Of a stretch of DNA of 64,000 bases, positions 50,184-56,400 are shown piece by piece. How positions within the stretch are numbered: the stretch's first letter is position 1; every line of letters begins with the position of its first letter. Made by a program: the position numbers and the translations under genes. Location of the stretch: NCBI RefSeq assembly GCF_002209555.1, contig NZ_NJIF01000011.1:62001-126000 (forward strand). The letters are read 5' to 3'. The DNA is from Achromobacter insolitus. GTDB taxonomy: Bacteria; Pseudomonadota; Gammaproteobacteria; Burkholderiales; Burkholderiaceae_B. A model generated the notes under the pieces. The model saw only the letters and a program-made list of their open reading frames with translations. It ran no database searches and was not told the origin of the DNA.

Positions 50184-51014
50184 TCAGCAGTCCAGCTGAG
50201 CCGCGCCCGTGGCACCGGTCGCGGGCGGACGCTGGGATTTGTCGGCGTCGGTAAAGTCCAGCTTGTTGGCGAGCTTGTCGAAGTCCTCGCGGGTGACATG
50301 CTGTTTGGTGAATTGGTCGATGCTCGCGGAAAGCTCTTTGAGCATGCGCCGCATTTCGCTCTGCTCTTTCGTATAGCCGTTGGCGAACGCCTCCAGAGCT
50401 TGGCTGACGTCTTCCAGGCGGGCGGCCTGGCTATCGCTCTTGCCGGACAGGCGCGAAAAGGCATCCTTGACGCGGGCCAGCAAATTGCCGGTCTCTTCGG
50501 TAGTCGGCGGCTCGTCGGTGAAGTCCAGCGGCGTTTCGACGAGGCTGGAGAACGCGTTTTCCGCGCGGTGCTTGCGGTATGCAAAGGGGTTCGGCGCGCC
50601 GGGGTTCGTGGCGGAGAACGTCAGCACCTCGGTTCCCAGGCTGGCCGGGTTGTCGGTGACGGCCAAACCCGTCAAGTACGCCTGACCGCTGCCGGCGAAA
50701 TCCTCGTCTACTTCGATAGAGCTATAGATTTTCTGACGCTCCTTCGACATCTTGACCAGGCTGGGCGTGGGGTCAAGCTGGGCCTGGAGTTGCAGCTTGC
50801 CTTCGTCGTTTTCCACCGTGCGCAATGCGATCACATCGCCATAGGCGCGGAAAGGGCTATCGGGCAGCAGGCTGCGGATGTGCTCCACCCAGATGCGAGC
50901 GCCGAATTTCTTCGGGTCGTAGTTGGCGGCCATTTGGGTGATCCAGACGCGCGAGATTGCGCGCTTGTCGGTGGTCTGGCCTTCGGTGGCCACGGTGAAC
51001 CATTTGAGCTTCAT
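50184..51014 (-). CDS. O: Capsid scaffolding protein/protease O
   Basis: 276 residues from the ATG at 51014. P2 gpO homologue: KLKWFTVATEGQTTDKRAISRVWITQMA is the start of the serine-protease domain (about 1-140; His and Ser regions present), followed by a helical scaffold part (RVKDAFSRLSGKSDSQAARLEDVSQ, C-terminal helices). First gene of the O-N-M-L-X-lysis-R-S operon, divergent from P; the shared intergenic region holds a symmetrical activator-like box. Confidence 0.92.
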   Translation of the reverse strand: MKLKWFTVATEGQTTDKRAISRVWITQMAANYDPKKFGARIWVEHIRSLLPDSPFRAYGDVIALRTVENDEGKLQLQAQLDPTPSLVKMSKERQKIYSSIEVDEDFAGSGQAYLTGLAVTDNPASLGTEVLTFSATNPGAPNPFAYRKHRAENAFSSLVETPLDFTDEPPTTEETGNLLARVKDAFSRLSGKSDSQAARLEDVSQALEAFANGYTKEQSEMRRMLKELSASIDQFTKQHVTREDFDKLANKLDFTDADKSQRPPATGATGAAQLDC

Positions 51015-51104
51015 AGTCGTTTCCGGTTGATGTGTCGGTGCGTTCGTGTGGGCTGTCGTGCCGACATAGTGGGCCGCTGGCTTCGCTGGCTCAATCTGCT
51101 TTCC

Positions 51105-51148
51105 TTGTCGCCGTCGCAGGGACAACGGCGCGTTTCGCGCGCGCGCGG
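51105..51148. promoter_or_regulatory. Candidate late promoter region between O and P
   Basis: TTGT-N13-ACAA at 51105-51125 with extended symmetry (TTGTC ... GACAA), so it can serve leftward O and rightward P. Downstream towards P, after about seven bases, comes a GC-alternating tract (51133-51148) as at FI and V. On the O side, CACTAT (plus 51066-51071) is a possible -10. Confidence 0.5.
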
Positions 51149-51150
51149 AA

Positions 51151-52929
51151 ATGTGCGGCACGCTGGCGGCCATGATCGCTACGCCCGAAAACTTGGACCC
51201 TCGATTGCTTGCGCGAACGCTCTATTGGCAGGGCTGGCGCGTGTCGTCTATTGCCCGGCATCTAGGCGAGAAGCGCACCACGTTGCAGAGCTGGAAGACG
51301 CGCGACAACTGGGAAGCCGCGTCACCGCTTCAGCGCGTAGAGGATGCGCTACAGGTGCGGATATCCACGCTCATTGCGAAGTCCGAAAAGGACGGGCGGG
51401 ACTTCAAAGAGCTTGACTTGCTGATGCGCCAGTTTGAGCGCACGGCACGCGTGCGCAAGTACGGTGACGGAGGAACGGAAGCCGACCTAAATCCCAATCT
51501 GGAGCGCCGAAACGCGGAGCCGAAACGCAGGCCCGAAAAGAACGCGATCAGCGAAGAGCAAGCCGCCAAGCTGCTGGCGGCCTTTACTGAATCGCTGTTC
51601 GACTTCCAGAAGGTCTGGTATCGCAATGGAGACAAGCGCTCGCGGTTTGTCTTGAAGTCCCGTCAGATCGGGGCTACGTGGTACTTCGCCCGTGAGGCTT
51701 TCATTGATGCGATCACGACGGGCAGGAATCAGATTTTTCTGTCTGCATCGAAGGCCCAGGCGCATGTGTTCAAGCAATACATCGTGCAGTTCGCACGCGA
51801 GGCGGCAGATGTTGAATTGAAAGGCGATCCCATCGTCTTGCCCAATGGTGCGCACCTCTACTTTCTCGGGACCAATGCGCGAACCGCGCAGGGCTATCAC
51901 GGGAATTTCTACTTTGATGAGGTGTTTTGGGTTCCGCGCTTCGCGGAAATCAACAAGGTTGCCAGCGGCATGGCGCTACACGCCAAATGGCGGAAAACCT
52001 ATTTTTCTACGCCGTCTTCTATGGCGCATGAGGCCTACCCGCTTTGGACCGGAGAGGCATTCAATCGGCGCAGGGCAAAGAAGGATCAGGTTTCCATAGA
52101 CACGTCGCACGCTGCGCTTGCAGGCGGCCTGTTGTGTAAGGATCGTCTCTGGCGCCATATCGTCAACATTGAAGACGCTGTTGCGGGCGGCTGCAATCTG
52201 TTCGACATCGACGAGCTGCGGCAATTCGAGTACAGCCCGGATGAGTTCGAAAACTTGCTCATGTGCAAGTTCATCGACGACACGCAGTCGATTTTCCCGC
52301 TGTCCATGCTCCAGGCCTGCATGGTCGATGCGATGGTTGATTGGACCGATGTGCAGTATTTCGGAATACGGCGCTACGCGCATCATCCGGTAGCAATCGG
52401 CTATGACCCTTCGCTTTCGGGCGACTCGGCCGGCTGCGTGGTGGTGGCACTCCCACGGAAGCCCGGCGGGAAGTTTCGCATTCTGGAGCGGTATCAATGG
52501 CGCGGTATGGACTTCGCGAAGCAGGCGGAAAGCATTAAAGCCATCTTGCAGCATTACAACGTGGTGGATATCGCGATTGACTCAACTGGTTTGGGGCAGG
52601 GCGTTTATCAGCTGGTCAAGCAATTTTTCCCGGCCGTGCGGCAGATCAACTATTCGCCGGAGGTGAAAACCCGTTTGGTGTTGAAGGCGCTGGACCTGAT
52701 GCGCAATGGACGCCTGGAATGGGACGCGGGCGCGACTGACCTGGCGCGCGCCTTTATGGCTATCCGCAAGACGATGACAGCGAGCGGACGGCAGTTCACT
52801 TTTGACGCCGGCCGCTCGGAAGAAACTGGGCATGCGGATTTGGCCTGGGCCAGTATGCACGCCTTTGACTTTGAACCTTTGGAGGGTGCTGCCGCAGCTT
52901 CGCGCAGCATCTTGGAGATATACGAATGA
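51151..52929 (+). CDS. P: Terminase large (ATPase) subunit P
   Basis: 592 residues (585 if the second ATG at 51172 is used); P2 gpP has 590. An N-terminal helix-turn-helix (TLYWQGWRVSSIARHLGEKRTTLQSWK, about 23-49) recognises DNA. The ATPase domain has a Walker-like LKSRQIGATWYFAREAF near 165-185 and FYFDEVFW further on. The C-terminal nuclease-like domain contains AIGYDPSLSGDSAG and DSTGLGQGVYQLV. Translation of Q starts in a four-base ATGA overlap. Confidence 0.93.
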   Translation: MCGTLAAMIATPENLDPRLLARTLYWQGWRVSSIARHLGEKRTTLQSWKTRDNWEAASPLQRVEDALQVRISTLIAKSEKDGRDFKELDLLMRQFERTARVRKYGDGGTEADLNPNLERRNAEPKRRPEKNAISEEQAAKLLAAFTESLFDFQKVWYRNGDKRSRFVLKSRQIGATWYFAREAFIDAITTGRNQIFLSASKAQAHVFKQYIVQFAREAADVELKGDPIVLPNGAHLYFLGTNARTAQGYHGNFYFDEVFWVPRFAEINKVASGMALHAKWRKTYFSTPSSMAHEAYPLWTGEAFNRRRAKKDQVSIDTSHAALAGGLLCKDRLWRHIVNIEDAVAGGCNLFDIDELRQFEYSPDEFENLLMCKFIDDTQSIFPLSMLQACMVDAMVDWTDVQYFGIRRYAHHPVAIGYDPSLSGDSAGCVVVALPRKPGGKFRILERYQWRGMDFAKQAESIKAILQHYNVVDIAIDSTGLGQGVYQLVKQFFPAVRQINYSPEVKTRLVLKALDLMRNGRLEWDAGATDLARAFMAIRKTMTASGRQFTFDAGRSEETGHADLAWASMHAFDFEPLEGAAAASRSILEIYE

Positions 52930-53975
52930 CGCAACTTGTAGACAGCCGCGGCCGCGAGTTTTCAGCCTCGGCATTGGATCAGCCCGTGCAAGGGGTGGAG
53001 TCGTTCACCTTTGGCGATGCCGTTCCCGTCATGGACCGTAGCGGCATTCTCGATTATTTGGAGTGTTGGCATAACGGACGCTGGTATGAACCGCCCATGA
53101 GCTTTGAAGGCCTGGCAAAGTCGTTTCGCGCCAGCACGCACCATAGTTCAGCCATTTTCTTCAAGGCCAACGTGTTGGCGTCAACGCTGCTGCCTAATGA
53201 GCTGGTCACGCGCGAGCTGATAAGGGAGGCCGCTATCAACTTTCTGACGTTTGGAAATTGCTTCATCGAGCGACGGCACAGCGTCACGGGCCGCGTGATC
53301 GGCCTGCGCAACTCTCCGGCCAAGTACACCCGTTGCGGTCGTGATCCGGGCCAGTTCTTTTTTGCGCCAGGGTCGGGGGAAGATCACGAGTTTCGTGCGG
53401 GGTCGGTGTTTCACCTCAAAACGCCCGACATCAATCAAGAGGTGTACGGGTTGCCGGAATACCTGGGATCGCTCCAATCCGCCTGGTTGAACGAGTCCGC
53501 CACGCTCTTTCGCCGTCGTTATTACAACAACGGCAGTCACGCGGGTTTCGTCATGTACCTGTCCGACCCGACGGTAAGCGATAAGGACGTGACGGCGTTG
53601 CGCCAGGCAATGCGGGATGCGAAAGGACCGGGCAATTTCCGTAATTTGTTCTTGCATGCGCCCAACGGCAAAAAGGACGGAGTGCAAATCATCCCAATTA
53701 GCGAAGTGGCCGCGCGTGATGACTTCTTTAACATCAAGAACGTATCGCGTGACGACGTGCTAGCGGCGCACCGCGTGCCGCCGCAGCTGATGGGCATCGT
53801 GCCCAGCGCTACTGGGGGGTTTGGTGCCGTGCTGCCGGCCGCGCAAGTGTTTGCACGCAATGAGATTGACCCGCTTCAAGGGGTTTTCTCCGGCCTAAAC
53901 GCATGGCTGGGCGGGGCGTTTGTGAAGTTCAAGCCGTACCGCGTCGATACTGGCGAGGATAGCGGCGCGCAGTAG
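52926..53975 (+). CDS. Q: Portal protein Q
   Basis: 349 residues, P2 gpQ homologue, the dodecameric portal at the packaging vertex. VESFTFGDAVPVMDRSGILDYLECW-like N-terminus and HRVPPQLMGIVPSATGGFG (a family signature) near 280-298. Last rightward gene of the prophage structural set; in P2 the cos site lies just beyond Q. The 3' end faces the leftward Xre-like gene. Confidence 0.94.
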   Translation: MTQLVDSRGREFSASALDQPVQGVESFTFGDAVPVMDRSGILDYLECWHNGRWYEPPMSFEGLAKSFRASTHHSSAIFFKANVLASTLLPNELVTRELIREAAINFLTFGNCFIERRHSVTGRVIGLRNSPAKYTRCGRDPGQFFFAPGSGEDHEFRAGSVFHLKTPDINQEVYGLPEYLGSLQSAWLNESATLFRRRYYNNGSHAGFVMYLSDPTVSDKDVTALRQAMRDAKGPGNFRNLFLHAPNGKKDGVQIIPISEVAARDDFFNIKNVSRDDVLAAHRVPPQLMGIVPSATGGFGAVLPAAQVFARNEIDPLQGVFSGLNAWLGGAFVKFKPYRVDTGEDSGAQ

Positions 53976-53985
53976 GGCTTTTGGC

Positions 53986-54273
53986 TTAGTCCTGGGCATG
54001 CGGGTCGTCGTAGTCGAAAGATGCGCCCACGGCCCGCATACGGGCTAGCACGCGGTCTATGTCGGATTGGTCTAGCTCCAGCATGGCGCAGGCATAGAAA
54101 AGCATCTGCGCGCTCATGGCGCGGGGGGTTTGCCCGCCCGTGTACTTGCGCCACTGATGCGAGCCTCCCAGCGCGAATAGATCGGCCATGCGGTTGCCTG
54201 TGTTGCCGAGTTCGTCCTTTAGGCGTGCGAGGTCATCGGTGCTGGGCGGCGTATAGTTCAGAATCGTTTTCAT
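53986..54273 (-). CDS. Xre-like small regulator
   Basis: 95 residues from the ATG at 54273. LARLKDELGNTGNRMADLFALGGSHQWRKYTGGQTPRAMSAQML reads as a helix-turn-helix of the type in P2-like prophages of Burkholderia and relatives, followed by an acidic C-terminus (ASFDYDDPHAQD). It lies beyond a hairpin terminator from the membrane-protein gene, so read-through or a cryptic promoter must drive it. It is a candidate for binding the palindrome at 54570-54586. Confidence 0.65.
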   Translation of the reverse strand: MKTILNYTPPSTDDLARLKDELGNTGNRMADLFALGGSHQWRKYTGGQTPRAMSAQMLFYACAMLELDQSDIDRVLARMRAVGASFDYDDPHAQD

Positions 54274-54278
54274 CGGTA

Positions 54279-54306
54279 GAAGAAAGCCCCGCATCTGCGG
54301 GGCTTT
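54279..54306 (-). terminator. Terminator of the small membrane-protein gene
   Basis: Ten-base-pair stem AAAGCCCCGC / GCGGGGCTTT around ATCT (54283-54306), followed on the minus strand by TTCTTCT. It lies four bases beyond the 54311-54508 stop. Confidence 0.85.
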
Positions 54307-54310
54307 GTCG

Positions 54311-54508
54311 TTAGAGAAACAGCTTGGTGATCGTCACTACCGCGCCGATCATGGCGGCAGAGACTGCCACCGGATACCAGAGTGTTTCTCGGTTGAGCTT
54401 GCGGGCCTCGGCGTTGATCTTGGTCGATTCAGCCATCAGCTTGGCAATCTCCGCGTGGATCTTTTCCAGTTCAGCTGCTTGCATATCGACGGCCTTTGCG
54501 GTGGTCAT
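54311..54508 (-). CDS. Small membrane protein, probable lysogeny-expressed moron
   Basis: 65 residues: an N-terminal coiled coil (about 8-40: LEKIHAEIAKLMAESTKINAEAR) and a C-terminal membrane helix (YPVAVSAAMIGAVVTITKLFL). It has its own near-consensus promoter with a palindromic operator and its own terminator, the signature of an independently transcribed moron. No recognised family. An inner-membrane superinfection-exclusion role is possible, by analogy with small membrane morons; this is inference. Confidence 0.7.
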   Translation of the reverse strand: MTTAKAVDMQAAELEKIHAEIAKLMAESTKINAEARKLNRETLWYPVAVSAAMIGAVVTITKLFL

Positions 54509-54565
54509 TGTGGTGGTCTCTTTCCAGGTTGTCGGGCTGCGCCCTGTGCGCTACCCATGGAAAGA

Positions 54566-54594
54566 ATTATAGACCCATTGGGTCTAATTGGCAA
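54566..54594 (-). promoter_or_regulatory. Near-consensus sigma-70 promoter with operator palindrome in spacer
   Basis: Minus strand: TTGCCA (plus 54589-54594), exactly 17 bases, TATAAT (54566-54571). The spacer and one base of the -10 are covered by the perfect 17-bp palindrome TAGACCCATTGGGTCTA (54570-54586). A bound repressor would block RNA polymerase completely. Start about 51 bases before the membrane-protein ATG. Confidence 0.8.
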
Positions 54595-54632
54595 GTGCCT
54601 CTCGCTGCATTCTGCCTGAAGTTGCCCCGAGG

Positions 54633-54935
54633 TCAACGGGTTGGCCCGTCCTTCTGACCGCCGCGCCGATGGCCTGGTTGCACGGCCAGGGGTTCATTAA
54701 GGCAGGGCTCGCCCTGCATGTATTCCCGCAACTCGTTCACCCGGTCGAGGATGTCTTGCCGGTGACGCAGCCGGCTGGCGTCCCGTAACCCCGCGTCCAA
54801 AGCCACTAGGAGGCGCTGTAGGCGCCATATCTCCCAGGCGAATGCCCGCCCCCCTTCACTGGGGTTCTGAGCGTACAGCGCCCGTATCTTGGCCGCAGAA
54901 AGGGGCGCGGGCGGCGGCCGGCCGATGAAATCCAT
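54633..54935 (-). CDS. Small SOS-regulated protein, candidate antirepressor
   Basis: 100 residues from the ATG at 54935, preceded by GAGGTG. A consensus LexA box is centred about 25 bases upstream. The protein is helical and basic in the middle (AWEIWRLQRLLVALDAGLRDASRLRHRQ) with a Pro-rich N-terminus. No sequence match to phage 186 Tum is evident to me, but Tum is a small LexA-controlled protein at the equivalent end of the genome that disables the repressor, and the repressor here has no self-cleavage domain. Function inferred from regulation and position only. Confidence 0.6.
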   Translation of the reverse strand: MDFIGRPPPAPLSAAKIRALYAQNPSEGGRAFAWEIWRLQRLLVALDAGLRDASRLRHRQDILDRVNELREYMQGEPCLNEPLAVQPGHRRGGQKDGPTR

Positions 54936-54952
54936 GATCACACCTCAAAACA

Positions 54953-54968
54953 CTGTACAAATATACAG
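54953..54968 (-). promoter_or_regulatory. LexA (SOS) box
   Basis: CTGTACAAATATACAG: CTGT-N8-ACAG with an AT-rich centre, 13 of 16 positions as in the E. coli consensus. Located 18 bases before the ATG of the 100-residue gene. Damage-dependent expression of that gene is the expected consequence. Confidence 0.8.
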
Positions 54969-55086
54969 CATTCGATGCGATGTAGACCTCCTGGCGCGCG
55001 GTCATCCCCCCTCCACGCCCGCGCGCTAAATGTATGGAAAGTGACTCACCTTTTGGGGACCGACGCACCCCACTTCTCATAGGGGC

Positions 55087-55105
55087 GGCGAGGAGGAAAA
55101 GGCCG
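55087..55105 (+). other. Candidate cos (cohesive end) site
   Basis: GGCGAGGAGGAAAAGGCCG matches 13 of 19 bases of the P2 cohesive end as I remember it (GGCGAGGCGGGGAAAGCAC), including the first seven. It lies beyond gene Q, as in P2, although about 1.1 kb away with small genes between. Short repeats resembling TGACGC follow it (55106-55140). Confidence 0.35.
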
Positions 55106-55199
55106 CTGACAGGTGACGCAAAACGACGCGCCACTGACGCATTTTTTACGGGATGTCGCGGCGTGCTGGTGACAGTTGCTCAATCTCTGCGCAGATTTG

Positions 55200-55511
55200 G
55201 GGAGGGGCTGGGAAAAACCTAACCTTCCTAACCGGGCCTGAAATTGAAGTGTAAGTGTTTGATTATTATGGAGAAATCAGGTTAGGTTTAAAACCTAACC
55301 TGACCTAACCTAAAACCTAACCTCCCCGTAAGTCATTGATTTATATGGATATCTATTTTTTATAAGGTTAGGGTATAGAAACCTAACCGGGTTAGGCTTT
55401 GGTTAGAAAAAGGTTAGGATTTGCCAAAGCTCGGAAACCCGCATGGATAAAGGCTTTCCGGGCGATTGGCGTGGTCTGGTTAGGAAGGTTAGGCTTTTCC
55501 CAGCCCCTCCC
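55200..55511. repeat. AT-rich region with twelve CCTAACC heptamers inside 34-bp inverted repeats
   Basis: Arms 55200-55233 and 55478-55511 are inverted copies (33 of 34 bases). CCTAACC or its complement occurs perfectly at 55218, 55227, 55280, 55294, 55304, 55316, 55366, 55382, 55390, 55412, 55478 and 55487, with an imperfect copy at 55401. Some pairs form larger palindromes: a 25-bp one (55278-55302, one central unpaired base) and CCTAACC-G-GGTTAGG (55382-55396). An AT-only-like stretch lies at 55341-55365. No family is recognised: origin iterons, a structured RNA or a MITE are all possible. Confidence 0.85.
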
Positions 55512-55586
55512 GAATTTTTTCCAAGCTACGGTATCGTGATGCGGTGGTGCGACCCTGCTCCGCTTCCAGATATCCAAGAGGGGTTA

Positions 55587-56153
55587 ATGAAATACAACAG
55601 GGATAAGGCGTTTACGTCGGATGAAACACTGGCGACGTTCGGTCATCTGCCGGGCGATCCTACGCTGGCGGTGTTGAGGACACATCTGTGGGTCGAAGAC
55701 CTCATGCGGACATACCTCGCTCGTACTTTGCCTCATGCAGAGGCTTTGAAGGGCGCCCGTCTAACCTTTGTTCAGGTGCTGGCGGTGGCAAAGGCTACCT
55801 GCCCGCACCTCCAGCCTGATGACTGGATATGGGAGGCGGCCGCTCGCCTCAACAACATTCGCAACTCCTTGGCGCACGACCTTCGCGGCTCAACTCTTAA
55901 TGACCAAGTCGCCGATTTTGTCGCATATTGGGTCAAACACTCGGGCGCGCCGGTCCCTGCCCCGTTTAAGGTGGAATTGGGCCAGTCAGTGAAAGATGAG
56001 ACCGGCAAATCATGGGTACTGTTCGACATCGTGGGGTACGCCTTCTTTCATGTGCTCGCCATTAACTTGAATATCAAAGTGGAGGGAATGAATCTGCCGG
56101 CCGAAGTGGAGGCGCAGCGCGATCAGCTTTTCTCCTGCAGAACAGGGAAATGA
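55587..56153 (+). CDS. HEPN-like protein, possible defence or toxin gene
   Basis: 188 residues from the ATG at 55587, chosen for AAGAGGGG just upstream; the longer open frame (from 55443) runs through the repeat region and is not protein-like. Helical protein with the Rx4H motif of HEPN domains, Arg92-Asn-Ser-Leu-Ala-His97, in LNNIRNSLAHDL, preceded by a helical bundle (LRTHLWVEDLMRTYLART). HEPN proteins are often RNases in toxin-antitoxin and abortive-infection systems, but some are non-catalytic (MltR-like), and none here is proven. It occupies the prophage-end position where P2 carries old/tin exclusion genes. Confidence 0.6.
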   Translation: MKYNRDKAFTSDETLATFGHLPGDPTLAVLRTHLWVEDLMRTYLARTLPHAEALKGARLTFVQVLAVAKATCPHLQPDDWIWEAAARLNNIRNSLAHDLRGSTLNDQVADFVAYWVKHSGAPVPAPFKVELGQSVKDETGKSWVLFDIVGYAFFHVLAINLNIKVEGMNLPAEVEAQRDQLFSCRTGK

Positions 56154-56185
56154 CATGAGTGACTATGGACTAAGAGGTATTTTTC

Positions 56186-56194
56186 CGGGTACTT
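56186..56194 (+). promoter_or_regulatory. Putative integrase arm site (right)
   Basis: CGGGTACTT, third copy of the 9-mer found twice beside int. It is 62 bases inside attR. A hairpin (ACTGAG GAAA CTCAGT, 56207-56222) lies between it and the core. Confidence 0.5.
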
Positions 56195-56255
56195 GGTTTA
56201 TTCCGTACTGAGGAAACTCAGTAAATACGGGGGAAGCTGCCCTTTGTACGGATGA

Positions 56256-56269
56256 CCCTCTGTCCGCCA
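56256..56269 (+). repeat. attR core (14-bp direct repeat, right copy)
   Basis: CCCTCTGTCCGCCA, identical to the 3' end of tRNA-Ser at 23138-23151. It is the displaced host copy of the tRNA end and marks the right prophage boundary. Confidence 0.9.
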
Positions 56270-56297
56270 AGAATTCGCACTGCATGTCAGTGCACAA

Positions 56298-56337
56298 AAA
56301 AACCCGCAAGCGCTCCGGCCTTGCGGGTTTTTGCATT
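56298..56337 (+). terminator. Displaced host terminator of tRNA-Ser
   Basis: Thirteen-base-pair stem AAAAACCCGCAAG / CTTGCGGGTTTTT (56298-56332) with T tract. Immediately outside attR, so before integration it would have followed the tRNA gene. Confidence 0.75.
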
Positions 56338-56344
56338 GGCGCGC

Positions 56345-56387
56345 CAAAAAAAGACGCCGCCCGGCGCTTTCGGCCGGGCGGCGTCTT
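56345..56387 (-). terminator. Terminator of the PhoX-family gene
   Basis: Fifteen-base-pair stem (AAGACGCCGCCCGGC at 56351-56365 and its complement at 56373-56387) with a seven-base loop; on the minus strand it is followed by seven T. It starts 14 bases after the phosphatase stop. Confidence 0.9.
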
Positions 56388-56400
56388 GCGGGCGGAACGC

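Larger units (their letters stand above)
23138..56269. mobile_element. P2-like prophage integrated in tRNA-Ser(GGA), about 33.1 kb
   Basis: Bounded by a 14-bp direct repeat. Contains an integrase beside the tRNA, a leftward early operon, a divergent repressor, and a complete P2-type set of head, tail, baseplate and lysis genes in P2 order. Early replication is not P2-like: no gpA initiator, but a large primase-helicase. Relative to P2, the att/int segment sits beyond gene Q rather than beyond gene D. No interrupted structural gene was found, so the prophage may be functional. Confidence 0.95.

Noticed and set aside
55034-55222. Short open frame between the LexA-controlled gene and the repeats
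   Set aside because: Spans the cos candidate and repeat arm, has no ribosome site or family-like sequence.
55200-55511. CCTAACC repeats as a CRISPR array
   Set aside because: Units are only seven bases, in both orientations, with irregular spacing and no uniform spacers; no cas genes nearby.
55200-55511. CCTAACC repeats as telomere-like ends of a linear plasmid-prophage
   Set aside because: The unit resembles telomere sequence, but copies are mixed in orientation and irregular, no protelomerase is present, and the element is integrated with clear att sites.
55200-55511. MITE or IS remnant
   Set aside because: Inverted ends fit, but no convincing target duplication flanks them and the internal heptamer array is not typical; kept only as an alternative.
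55443-55586. N-terminal extension of the HEPN-like gene through the repeats
   Set aside because: The 48 extra residues are encoded by the inverted-repeat arm and are Pro/Trp-rich; the ATG at 55587 has a good ribosome site.
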